DNA from: an uncultured Chthoniobacterales bacterium
Lineage (GTDB): Bacteria > Verrucomicrobiota > Verrucomicrobiia > Chthoniobacterales > UBA10450
Reading direction: 5' to 3'
Length of the DNA stretch: 15,802 bases
Assembly: GCA_955652155.1 (NCBI GenBank)
Contig: CATPAT010000148.1
Location: 1 to 15,802 of the forward strand
Under the pieces are notes generated by a model. The model worked only from the letters and a program-made list of their open reading frames with translations. It did not search any database and was not told the origin of the DNA. How positions within the stretch are numbered: the first letter of the stretch is position 1; each line of letters starts with the position of its first letter. The translations under genes were made by a program, and so were the position numbers. Positions 1-6,665 of the stretch are shown piece after piece.

Positions 1-273
1 CACTTGTTGGTAGAGAAAGAGCAACGCGCTGAAGGCCTGGTTTTGGGTGGACGCAGCAACATTTTTCTCGACCGCCAGATAACTAAGAAAGGCACTGATT
101 TCCGTTTCGCCCATCTCATCTGGATGGCGCTTGTGGTGGAAGAGAATGAACCGGCGAACCCAATCGACGTAAACTTCTTCCGTTCGAACGGAATAGTGTT
201 TCGCACGCAGTTGCCAGCGGACGCGATCAAGCAACTTCGGTGATGAAGCAACAACTGCATTCGAGGGGGACAC
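1..273 (-). CDS. intI: Integron-type tyrosine recombinase (IntI-like), N-terminal part, cut by window edge
   Basis: The minus strand is open from about 273 to the left edge and translates to a core-binding (SAM-like) domain of a tyrosine recombinase. Recognisable pieces are SPKLLDRVRWQLRAKHYS, RTEEVYVDWVRRFILFH, KRHPDEMGETEISAFLSYLA and VAASTQNQAFSALLFLYQQV. The RHYS..TEE.Y..W..RFI.FH and ASTQNQA.SALLFLY patterns are typical of integron integrases and close relatives. The catalytic domain (R-H-R-Y) lies outside the window, so activity cannot be judged. No ATG is available; GTG at 273 is the best start, about nine residues before the conserved PKLLDRV, without a clear ribosome binding site. 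An intact IntI is about 320-340 residues, so roughly a quarter is visible. A XerC/D-like or phage integrase is less likely. Confidence 0.85.
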   Translation of the reverse strand, partial: MSPSNAVVASSPKLLDRVRWQLRAKHYSVRTEEVYVDWVRRFILFHHKRHPDEMGETEISAFLSYLAVEKNVAASTQNQAFSALLFLYQQV

Positions 274-353
274 GACGACTTGATAATGGCAAAGCGCGTT
301 ACAGATGACAAGCGGCCGGTATCGGCGCCGGGACCTGCCGTTATTGGCGAAAT

Positions 354-382
354 TTGACGAAGTCGGCCTGCCCGATTAGGCT
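354..382 (+). promoter_or_regulatory. Putative sigma-70-type promoter of rpsU
   Basis: TTGACG (354-359), a 17-base spacer and TAGGCT (377-382) lie about 50 bases before the rpsU start. The -35 matches 5 of 6 consensus bases, the -10 only 3 of 6. This is the best candidate in the divergent gap 274-431. The call is inference from consensus alone. Confidence 0.4.
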
Positions 383-431
383 CCGCCTCGCCATTTGGGC
401 ACAAAATTTGCAAGTCAGGAGTTGATTATCG

Positions 432-626
432 ATGCCAGAAGTACTCGTTCGCAAAGGTGAGCCGGTAGATCGCGCCCTCAAGCGGTTGAAGAACAAGCTT
501 GATGCCGAGGGCATTCTCGAGGAAGTGCGCCGGCTGCGCGCGTTTGAGACGCCAAATCAAAAGCACCGCCGCAAAGCCAAGAACAACGCCAAGCGCGGCC
601 GGACAAAATTCCGCTTTACCGCCTGA
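432..626 (+). CDS. rpsU: 30S ribosomal protein S21
   Basis: The 64-residue protein begins MPEVLVRKGEPVDRALKRLK and ends in a strongly basic tail (HRRKAKNNAKRGRTKFRF). This is the normal size and layout of bacterial S21, a small-subunit protein near the mRNA 3'-end/anti-Shine-Dalgarno region that helps translation initiation. The ATG is preceded by AGGAG at 417-421, ten bases upstream, one of the clearer ribosome binding sites here. A candidate promoter lies at 354-382. The gene is divergent from the integrase and followed after 43 bases by a four-helix-bundle gene on the same strand. All expected S21 features are present. Confidence 0.96.
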   Translation: MPEVLVRKGEPVDRALKRLKNKLDAEGILEEVRRLRAFETPNQKHRRKAKNNAKRGRTKFRFTA

Positions 627-642
627 AGCAATCGCGGATTTG

Positions 643-652
643 GGATTGCGGA
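643..652 (+). repeat. Left arm of a 10-bp inverted repeat around the four-helix-bundle gene
   Basis: GGATTGCGGA at 643-652 is matched in perfect inverted orientation by TCCGCAATCC at 1066-1075, on the other side of the small gene 670-1062. A partial copy (GCGGATTT) sits at 634-641. Short GCGGATT units often recur in spacers of this kind of genome, so the pair may be two independent copies of a dispersed motif. Confidence 0.5.
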
Positions 653-669
653 ATAATCGGCGAACGCCT

Positions 670-1062
670 GTGGCGGACCCAACAGTCTCTGCGGAAGATT
701 TGCGGAATCGCACATTTCAATTCGGCATACGCGTCGTGCGTTTAGTTCAGGCGCTGCCAAAGGGGGAGGCCTGCGCTGTTATCGTAAAGCAATTACTGCG
801 CGCCGGAACATCGGTCGCCGCTAATTATCGTGCAGCCGCTCGTGCGCGGTCGCGACCTGAGTTCATCGCAAAAATGGGGATAGTCGAAGAAGAATGCGAT
901 GAGTCTCTTTACTGGCTGGAAATGCCCACCGAACTCTCGTTGGTCGAGGCGCGCAGATTGAAAGATTTACGCGACGAAGGGAATGAAATCTTATCAATAA
1001 TTGTCGCATCGATCCGCACGGCCCGACGCAACGCAAAGCAGCCCGGCGGATCTGGCGAATGA
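670..1062 (+). CDS. Four-helix-bundle protein of the S23 / 23S rRNA intervening-sequence family
   Basis: This 130-residue protein matches the S23 (IVS-encoded) four-helix-bundle family, also related to the Avd accessory protein of diversity-generating retroelements. Visible family features are LRNRTFQFGIRVVRLVQALP (first helix), then VIVKQLLRAGTSVAANYRAA, the RSRPEFIAKMGIVEEECDES segment and YWLEM, ending in a fourth helix (LKDLRDEGNEILSIIVASIR). The family is known to form basic homo-oligomers; the cellular role is unclear. The frame is open further upstream across the rpsU end, but homology begins near residue 10, so GTG at 670 is preferred; no ribosome binding site supports it. It follows rpsU by 43 bases and converges with the FGE-like gene. 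No reverse transcriptase or 23S rRNA is nearby, so it is a stand-alone copy. Confidence 0.82.
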   Translation: MADPTVSAEDLRNRTFQFGIRVVRLVQALPKGEACAVIVKQLLRAGTSVAANYRAAARARSRPEFIAKMGIVEEECDESLYWLEMPTELSLVEARRLKDLRDEGNEILSIIVASIRTARRNAKQPGGSGE

Positions 1063-1099
1063 GAATCCGCAATCCGCATTCTGAACTCCGCAATTCTGC
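1063..1099. repeat. Right arm of inverted repeat plus further CCGCAATCCGC units in the convergent spacer
   Basis: The short gap between two converging genes is built almost wholly of ATCCGCA-like units: tandem at 1065-1077 and again CTCCGCAATTC at 1086-1096. Bases 1066-1075 are the reverse complement of 643-652. A weak hairpin (AGAAT/ATTCT) is possible, with no T-run, so it is not called a terminator. Confidence 0.5.
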
Positions 1100-2716
1100 T
1101 TAGTCGCATTCGCAAACAATCCGGAAGCCGAGATCGTTGCACGAAAAGCCGGGCACGTTCGAACTTCGGGCGGTTGTGCGCAAACTGCTGAAGCGCGATT
1201 TCCAACTGCCGCCACGATGCACGCGCTTGCTGCCGGCAGTCGATCCGCGCGGGTTTGTTTTCGGTCCCGGCCGATAAAGGTCGTAATAATCGAGACACCA
1301 TTCCCAGACATTTCCGGCCATGTCTTCGATCCCAAATGGACTGGCGCCAAGCGGGAATGCACTGACCGGCGAACTTTCCGGATAACCGTCATCGATTTCG
1401 CGATCGCTCCAGGCGAAAACGGTGTTGCGATCCGCAAAATTCGCGAGATCGCCGCGGCCGTCATAATTGCCCCACGGGAATTTGCGCCGGTCCTTTCCTT
1501 TGGCGGCGTACTCCCATTCCGCTTCGGTGGGCAGACGATATTTTCGGCGTTCGCGCGTGCTCAACCATTGGCAAAATTTCACGGCATCGAGATAACTCAC
1601 GTAAACGACAGGATGGCGGTCCCCCGCCCCAGGAGCGCGTTTGGCCTTATGCACGCGATCGAATTGTTCGTATTCGGCATTTGTGATCAGGCATCGCGAC
1701 ACATAAAAACGGCTGAGCGTGACCTGACTAAGTGGTCGCTCATTTGGTCCAGCGTCCTCGGTGTCGCTTCCCATCGTGAATTCGACGGATGGAACAAAGA
1801 TCATCATCTCACCGAGCGTGTTTGTGAAATTGCTGTAACGCGAGCGTTCCAGCTCTGGGTTGTGCTCGATCTTTGCGGGCAACGGCTTTTCCTCAACCGG
1901 AGACGGCGTCGAAACAGGCTTTCTTTCAGACCGCGGTGCAGGTGCGGTCGGTTTCGGGCTTGGTGGCGCGGCGAATGATTTCTCGTCCGCTTGTTCCAGG
2001 TAAAGATCGACCAGATCCTCGGCCTCGCCCGGGTCGAGCCCGAGGTTTTCCGCCATGTCGATGAAGGTGTCACGTTGATCGTCACTCAGGCTGAAACTGT
2101 CGAGGTTGCTCAGGCGCATCAGGTGCAAAAATTCCTCCTGAGGATTAGCGGACGAAGATTTCACGGGTGATTCCGTGCCGTTCGCGACTGGCGGAGGCGC
2201 AACTGCCTGACGTTGCGCGCCGCTTTTGTGCAGCGCCTCTTCCATCAGCGAATTCATTTCAGCTTCGGTCATGGCCCGCTCGGCACCGAAGCGCAGGAGA
2301 TTTTTTTCTTCCTCGGCGGTGAGGAGGCCGTTGGAAAGGACAAACTCGAGATATTTAAGAAATTCAACTACGGCCGCTTCGTGTTGCTGCGCCTCCAGTT
2401 GTTCATCGAGAACCCGGCGGCGTTCCGGATCGAGAAGTTCGACACGCGCCTCGGTCAGAAATCGAGATGACTCCTCCAGGCCCGAGCGAAGCAGTTGGGC
2501 AAGTGGATTGCTCGGCTGATTCTTGAGCGGCAGTTTTTTTTGCCACCACCGCATGAGCTCGCGGCAGTGTTCTTCGATCACCTCGTTGCTTGGATTGGCG
2601 TGCGGATCGAGACAGAGCCGTTCATAGTAGTTCGGCGACCGATAATTATTCCATCCCTCCCACTTTCGCGGATCATCGGGCAGCGGAAGCGGAAAGCTGA
2701 TATCGCACCTGGTCAT
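1100..2716 (-). CDS. Fusion protein: HPD-less J-like domain, helical linker, and non-catalytic FGE/SUMF1-like domain
   Basis: This 538-residue protein has three parts. Residues about 29-107 resemble a divergent J domain: NYYERLCLDPHANPSNEVIE at the front and EARVELLDPERRRVLDEQL at the back, as in DnaJ (YEVLGV..A..EEIK ... A..VL.DP.KR..YD). The HPD tripeptide that stimulates Hsp70 is absent; RWWQKK stands there. Residues about 110-290 hold two short helical segments (131-161, 210-240) and Pro/Ala/Ser-rich linkers. Residues about 294-537 are an FGE-sulfatase (SUMF1) domain: FTMGSDTED, RLPTEAEWEYAAKG, FPWGN, GIEDMAGNVWEWCLDYY, RVHRGGSW, LGFRIV. The two active-site cysteines of true formylglycine-generating enzymes (RGGSxxCxxxYC region) are replaced by S507 and L512, so a binding rather than catalytic role is likely. 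No signal peptide is seen. The ATG starts two bases after the Hsp70 stop, so coupled translation is expected. Confidence 0.85.
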   Translation of the reverse strand: MTRCDISFPLPLPDDPRKWEGWNNYRSPNYYERLCLDPHANPSNEVIEEHCRELMRWWQKKLPLKNQPSNPLAQLLRSGLEESSRFLTEARVELLDPERRRVLDEQLEAQQHEAAVVEFLKYLEFVLSNGLLTAEEEKNLLRFGAERAMTEAEMNSLMEEALHKSGAQRQAVAPPPVANGTESPVKSSSANPQEEFLHLMRLSNLDSFSLSDDQRDTFIDMAENLGLDPGEAEDLVDLYLEQADEKSFAAPPSPKPTAPAPRSERKPVSTPSPVEEKPLPAKIEHNPELERSRYSNFTNTLGEMMIFVPSVEFTMGSDTEDAGPNERPLSQVTLSRFYVSRCLITNAEYEQFDRVHKAKRAPGAGDRHPVVYVSYLDAVKFCQWLSTRERRKYRLPTEAEWEYAAKGKDRRKFPWGNYDGRGDLANFADRNTVFAWSDREIDDGYPESSPVSAFPLGASPFGIEDMAGNVWEWCLDYYDLYRPGPKTNPRGSTAGSKRVHRGGSWKSRFSSLRTTARSSNVPGFSCNDLGFRIVCECD

Positions 2717-2718
2717 TT

Positions 2719-4281
2719 CTAGCTGACCTGAAGTTCACCCAAGCCGGAAGCGGCTTGTTCGATCTCCTGCGGAGCCAGACCAGTGTTGCGATCGATAGTG
2801 ACTTTGGCGTTGTTGCCGGCTGCCTGCACTTCGACTTCCAACACCTGATTGGCGTTATATTGATAAGTGAGCTTTACCGGCGAGCCTTTGGGCAAATACG
2901 GCGGCAGCTGAATGTCGCAGACCCCGAGCGGCGTACATTCACCCGGCACCGTGCTTTCGCCTTCCACAACTTTAACGACCGCGCGCTGCATGTTAGCGTC
3001 AGCGGTCCCGAATGAGTTCCTAATTACGGCCGGAATCGGCGTCATTTTCGGGATCATCGGAAAGACGTATTCCTGAAGCTGCCTCTGATCCCAAAGGACG
3101 ACACCGAGCGTGTGGGACGTGATGTCGGTAACTTCAATCAATCCGCCGTCGAGCGCGGAAAACTGCTGGCGGAGACTGTCATCGACTGTTTTTTCTCCTG
3201 AAATATCTTCCTCGTTCAATATCGACAAAATGCCCTGAATAGCGGCGCCTCTCGACACCACCTCATCCGGATTCACCTGATCGACCTGCGGCACAGCGGA
3301 AAGACCTGAAATCATCGCGCGAATCATTGGCATTCGTGTCATACCGCCAGCCAGCAGCACTTTGTCGATTTTGTCCCATTTCAATTTTGCTTCTTGCATC
3401 ACCATTTCGCAGATGGTTTTGCACTTCTCGACCAGGTGCCGCGTGCGTTTCTCAAATTCCTTCCGGGTCAAAGTCAGCTTCACGCTCTTGCCGCCGTGAT
3501 GGTAAACGATGATAGTATTGTTGCGGCTGGAAAGCTGAATCTTCGCCGCCAACGCGCGGTTATGCAGCTCCTGGTAGCTGTGCAAATCAAGCAACGGGTT
3601 TTCACCGTGCAACCGGTCGAATTCTTCGGCGATGAGATTAACAATTACGTCGTCCCAATCTTTTCCTCCAAGCCGGTGATCGCCATTGGTCGCGAGCATC
3701 TCGATCTTGTGATCGACAATGCGCATGATCGTTACGTCGAACGTGCCGCCGCCGAGGTCGAAAACGAACACCGTCTGGTTCTCGTCCAACTTATCGAGCC
3801 CATAGGCGAGCGCGGCCGCGGTCGGTTCATTGATGATCTGGAGGACGTTCAAACCGGCAAGCTGGCCGGCCGTGATTGTCGCGGTGCGCTCGGCATCATT
3901 GAAGTAAGCCGGCACGGTAATGACTGCGTCAGTGATCGGCTGATCGAGATACTTCTCGGCATCAGCTTTTAACTTTTTGATAATGAGGGCCGAAAGCTCT
4001 TCGGCGGAATAAATTTTACCGCCGAATTCGCGATGGAATTGATCCTTCGGCTTGCCCATCTCGCGCTTCACGAAGTCGACAATCTTTTCCGGCTCGGCCA
4101 CGGCGTTGTTTTTGGCCACGCTGCCGACGATCACGTGACTGTCGTCAAAAAAAATCACCGATGGCGTGATGCGTTCGGTTTCTGTATTGGGGATGATTTG
4201 CGGCTTTCCGTAGGCATCGATATGTGCGATGGCCGAGAAAGTCGTGCCCAGATCGATTCCGACTACTTTGCGCTGGCTCAT
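2719..4281 (-). CDS. dnaK: DnaK-like Hsp70 without the C-terminal helical lid
   Basis: This is a cytoplasmic ATP-driven chaperone homologue of 520 residues, against about 640 for housekeeping DnaK. The nucleotide-binding domain is well kept: VGIDLGTTFSAIA (7-19), VPAYFNDAERTATITAGQLA, INEPTAAALAYGLDK (150-164), VFDLGGGTFDVTI, and LLAGGMTRMPMIRAM (309-323). The residue equivalent to E. coli Thr199 (NGDTHLGG) is His202 here (NGDHRLGG), and the hydrophobic linker VLLLDV is replaced by LIEVTDI. The beta-sandwich substrate domain runs about 388-500 (TLGV, IPAV, KVVEGES, DRNTGL). The chain stops about 20 residues later, so no alpha-helical lid is present. ATG 4281 is chosen because homology starts five residues after it; an in-frame TTG at 4410 would add 43 residues. 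The gene lies between the GrpE-like and J-like/FGE-like genes. No CIRCE element was seen in 4282-4402. Confidence 0.92.
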   Translation of the reverse strand: MSQRKVVGIDLGTTFSAIAHIDAYGKPQIIPNTETERITPSVIFFDDSHVIVGSVAKNNAVAEPEKIVDFVKREMGKPKDQFHREFGGKIYSAEELSALIIKKLKADAEKYLDQPITDAVITVPAYFNDAERTATITAGQLAGLNVLQIINEPTAAALAYGLDKLDENQTVFVFDLGGGTFDVTIMRIVDHKIEMLATNGDHRLGGKDWDDVIVNLIAEEFDRLHGENPLLDLHSYQELHNRALAAKIQLSSRNNTIIVYHHGGKSVKLTLTRKEFEKRTRHLVEKCKTICEMVMQEAKLKWDKIDKVLLAGGMTRMPMIRAMISGLSAVPQVDQVNPDEVVSRGAAIQGILSILNEEDISGEKTVDDSLRQQFSALDGGLIEVTDITSHTLGVVLWDQRQLQEYVFPMIPKMTPIPAVIRNSFGTADANMQRAVVKVVEGESTVPGECTPLGVCDIQLPPYLPKGSPVKLTYQYNANQVLEVEVQAAGNNAKVTIDRNTGLAPQEIEQAASGLGELQVS

Positions 4282-4402
4282 GACTGAAAAGTTGGATGAC
4301 CGCCTTGGGTTCGGCGCCAGCTCGTTAGTGCAGTTTTCGTGCCCCAGAAGAGGGAGAATTTGCGCAGACTGCGGAGTTGAAATCGCGACGGCGAAGCGCC
4401 AA

Positions 4403-5134
4403 TCAACCAAAGCGTTTTGCGATCACTTCCTCGGGGCGAATTAGCTTGCCCCGCCAGACGAAGCCTCGCTTCACGCGCATCACGATGGTGCCATCTTCTT
4501 CCGGAAAATCGGCCGGCTCATAGCTGATAACTCGATGACAAGCCCGGTCAACGCGCTCTCGCGGCTCAATTTCCTTCACGTCGAAACGATGCAGGATCTC
4601 AACCAGTGAGTGAATGGCATTTTCCAAATTGTCCCGCCACTGCGAGACGCGGCTGCGTTTCCCTTTTTCTTGTGTGGCCGTTGAGAGCTGGTCGCAAAGT
4701 CCGTTCAGATGGTCGTAGAGATAAACCAAGTCATGGATGAACGGTTTTTGGAGCGATTCGTGGAGGAAATTGTCCCGATACTTGAGCAACTCGGCATGGA
4801 GCGAGTCGAACAATTGCTGATTCACACTTTCCGTGTTGCGCATCGACGCCAGCTGCTCATCAATTTTCTTGAAATGTTGTGCAAACGCGGCCCGGCTGGT
4901 CGCTTCCATATCAGCCGAGAGCTTTTCGATACGGCCGAGCAAATTGTTCTCCAGGGTTTGCAGCTGTTCGGCTAAAATGTCAGGCGGCGGCGCCGATTCC
5001 GTTTGATCCCGGTCCCTCGAAAAGGAATCATCCGTAACAATCGACACCGCCGGCAGTATTTTCTCCGCCTCGGCGCTTAATTGCTGCATCGCGACGGTGA
5101 AGTCCTTTTCTTTCTCGACTGTCTTATTCGACAT
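4403..5134 (-). CDS. grpE: GrpE-like nucleotide exchange factor
   Basis: This 243-residue protein has the layout of GrpE: an acidic, disordered start (1-50), a long coiled-coil/helical middle (about 52-180, e.g. ILAEQLQTLENNLLGRIEKL), and a C-terminal beta domain (about 186-241) with the GrpE signature spread over VDRACHRV, DGTIVMRVKRGFVWRGK and LIRPEEVIAK. GrpE opens the Hsp70 ATPase to release ADP; the adjacent Hsp70 is the obvious partner. The middle region is divergent from housekeeping GrpE and includes an extra helical stretch (about 105-155). The ATG at 5134 overlaps the end of cobA/hemD by 11 bases (ATGTCGAATAA contains both), so translation is probably coupled. A TTG at 5146 is possible but less likely. 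The Hsp70 ATG follows after 121 bases. Confidence 0.85.
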   Translation of the reverse strand: MSNKTVEKEKDFTVAMQQLSAEAEKILPAVSIVTDDSFSRDRDQTESAPPPDILAEQLQTLENNLLGRIEKLSADMEATSRAAFAQHFKKIDEQLASMRNTESVNQQLFDSLHAELLKYRDNFLHESLQKPFIHDLVYLYDHLNGLCDQLSTATQEKGKRSRVSQWRDNLENAIHSLVEILHRFDVKEIEPRERVDRACHRVISYEPADFPEEDGTIVMRVKRGFVWRGKLIRPEEVIAKRFG

Positions 5135-6665
5135 TTTTCGTTTCAAAAAATTTCCGGATCGCCTCGACCAAACCGTCGATGTCGTGGCGTCGCGCTTCGA
5201 TGTCGATCTTTAATCCGCGATCGGATGCCGTCTTCGACGTGATCGGGCCCATGCTTGCGACCTGCATTCCCTTTGGCCATGGCAAACCCAGATCGAGAAA
5301 CTTTTCCACCGTGGACGAACTCGTGAACGTGATCAGATCTGCTCCCTCTTCCAAAAAACGGCGGCGCGCGCCAGTAATGTCGCGTGTTTCCGGAACCGTT
5401 CGATAGGCAAAAGCTTCATCAACGATCGCTCCCAGCTTTGACAGCTCCTTCGGGAGCACGTCCCGCGCCTTTTCCGCGCGGGCCAGCAGGATTCGCAAGT
5501 TTTCCACGCCACCTTGCTTTTGAAATTGCCGGACCACACCTTCGGCTACGAATTCTTCCGGCTGAAGATCGACATGGAGACGGAAATCGCGAACGCGTTG
5601 AGCGGTCGCGGGACCAATCGCGGCAATTTTTGCGCCGCCGATTTCGCGCGCATCATCGTAAAGTTTGTAGAAAATTTCGAAAAATGCGTCCACCCCGTTT
5701 GGACTGGTGAACACAATCCAGTCGTATTGGTGGGCGTCTTGCACGAGCTCGGCGAATTCGCGCAAATCAGTCGGCGGCTCGATCCGAATTGTCGGCAGTT
5801 CAAGAACGTCGGCGCCAAGCGCGCGAAGCTGAGCAGTGAGTGCGCCCGCCTGTTTTCGGGTCCGCGTCACCACGATCCGCTTTCCTGAAAGCGGACGACG
5901 CTCGTACCAATTCAAATCTTTTCGCAATGCAACGACATCGCCGAAAACGGCCACGGCCGGCGCTTCAAATTCAGTTTCGGCCACTCGCTTGGCAATATTT
6001 TCGAGCGTGCCGGTTAATGTTTCCTGGCGTCCCGTCGTCGCCCATCGAACCAGCGCAACCGGAAGGTCGCCGCGAACGCCGTTGGCCATCATTTCTCGGG
6101 CAACCGCCTCAATTCTCTCGACGCCCATTAGCATCACCTGCGTGCCGCCGAGCTTCGATAAGGCAGCATAATCAATCGCACTTTTTGTTTTCGACGGGTC
6201 TTCGTGACCAGTAAAAAAAGTCACGTGCGAATTTTCCGCGCGATGCGTCACCGGAATTCCGGCATAAGCCGGGCCTGCAATTGCCGATGTAATCCCGGGA
6301 ACGATTTCGAACGCGATGCCGGCATCGACGAACGCCTTGGCTTCCTCGGCGCCGCGACCGAAAACAAACGGGTCGCCGCCTTTTAAACGCACGATCTCTT
6401 TTCCAGCGCGCGCTTTTTCAATGAGCAGCTTGTTGATTTCCTCTTGACTGAACGCGTGCTGGCCCGCTTTTTTGCCGGCATAAATAATTTCGGCCTCCTC
6501 CCGCGCCCAGCTCAACATTTCCGGGTTGGCCAAATGATCGTAAACAATGACGTCCGCTCGCTCGATGCATTCCTTCGCACGTAACGTTACCAGTCCAAGA
6601 TCTCCCGGACCGGCGCCCACAAGATAGACTTTGCTGCTCTGGTCCTTACTCGTGCTCTTGCTCAT
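5124..6665 (-). CDS. cobA/hemD: Fused uroporphyrinogen-III C-methyltransferase / uroporphyrinogen-III synthase
   Basis: This 513-residue bifunctional enzyme makes uroporphyrinogen III and methylates it to precorrin-2, the branch toward sirohaem and cobalamin. Residues about 10-250 are the SUMT (CobA) domain: VYLVGAGPGDLGLVTLRAKE, VYDHL, VRLKGGDPFVFGRGAEEA, VPGITSAIAGPAYAGIPVTH, VMLMG and the late AVAVFGDVV strand. Residues about 258-505 are the HemD domain: SGKRIVVTRTRKQAGAL, IVFTSPNGVDAFFE, AAIGPATAQRV, ILLARAEKARDVLP, ITFTSSSTVEKFLDL. CobA-HemD fusions are known in several phyla. The ATG overlaps the hemC stop in an ATGA junction, which decides the start over a much longer open frame. Its stop overlaps the GrpE-like start. 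Confidence 0.94.
   Translation of the reverse strand: MSKSTSKDQSSKVYLVGAGPGDLGLVTLRAKECIERADVIVYDHLANPEMLSWAREEAEIIYAGKKAGQHAFSQEEINKLLIEKARAGKEIVRLKGGDPFVFGRGAEEAKAFVDAGIAFEIVPGITSAIAGPAYAGIPVTHRAENSHVTFFTGHEDPSKTKSAIDYAALSKLGGTQVMLMGVERIEAVAREMMANGVRGDLPVALVRWATTGRQETLTGTLENIAKRVAETEFEAPAVAVFGDVVALRKDLNWYERRPLSGKRIVVTRTRKQAGALTAQLRALGADVLELPTIRIEPPTDLREFAELVQDAHQYDWIVFTSPNGVDAFFEIFYKLYDDAREIGGAKIAAIGPATAQRVRDFRLHVDLQPEEFVAEGVVRQFQKQGGVENLRILLARAEKARDVLPKELSKLGAIVDEAFAYRTVPETRDITGARRRFLEEGADLITFTSSSTVEKFLDLGLPWPKGMQVASMGPITSKTASDRGLKIDIEARRHDIDGLVEAIRKFFETKNVE

Noticed and set aside
4..243. Plus-strand open frame of 79 codons at the left edge
   Set aside because: The minus strand of the same bases encodes a clear recombinase N terminus; the plus frame has no family resemblance.
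274..431. attI or attC site beside the integrase
   Set aside because: The three GTT and the AAC trinucleotides in this gap do not fit GTTRRRY or its complement.
426..713. Minus-strand open frame opposite rpsU
   Set aside because: It is antisense to a certain ribosomal protein gene and has no supporting start or family match.
1217..1978. Plus-strand open frame of 253 codons opposite the FGE-like gene
   Set aside because: It is a shadow of the conserved minus-strand FGE domain and shows no recognisable domain of its own.
3394..3972. Plus-strand open frame of 192 codons opposite the Hsp70 gene
   Set aside because: Hsp70 motifs on the minus strand fully explain the stretch; long antisense frames are common in such G+C-rich genes.
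4282..4402. CIRCE or other heat-shock operator before the Hsp70 gene
   Set aside because: No TTAGCACTC-N9-GAGTGCTAA-like inverted repeat is present.
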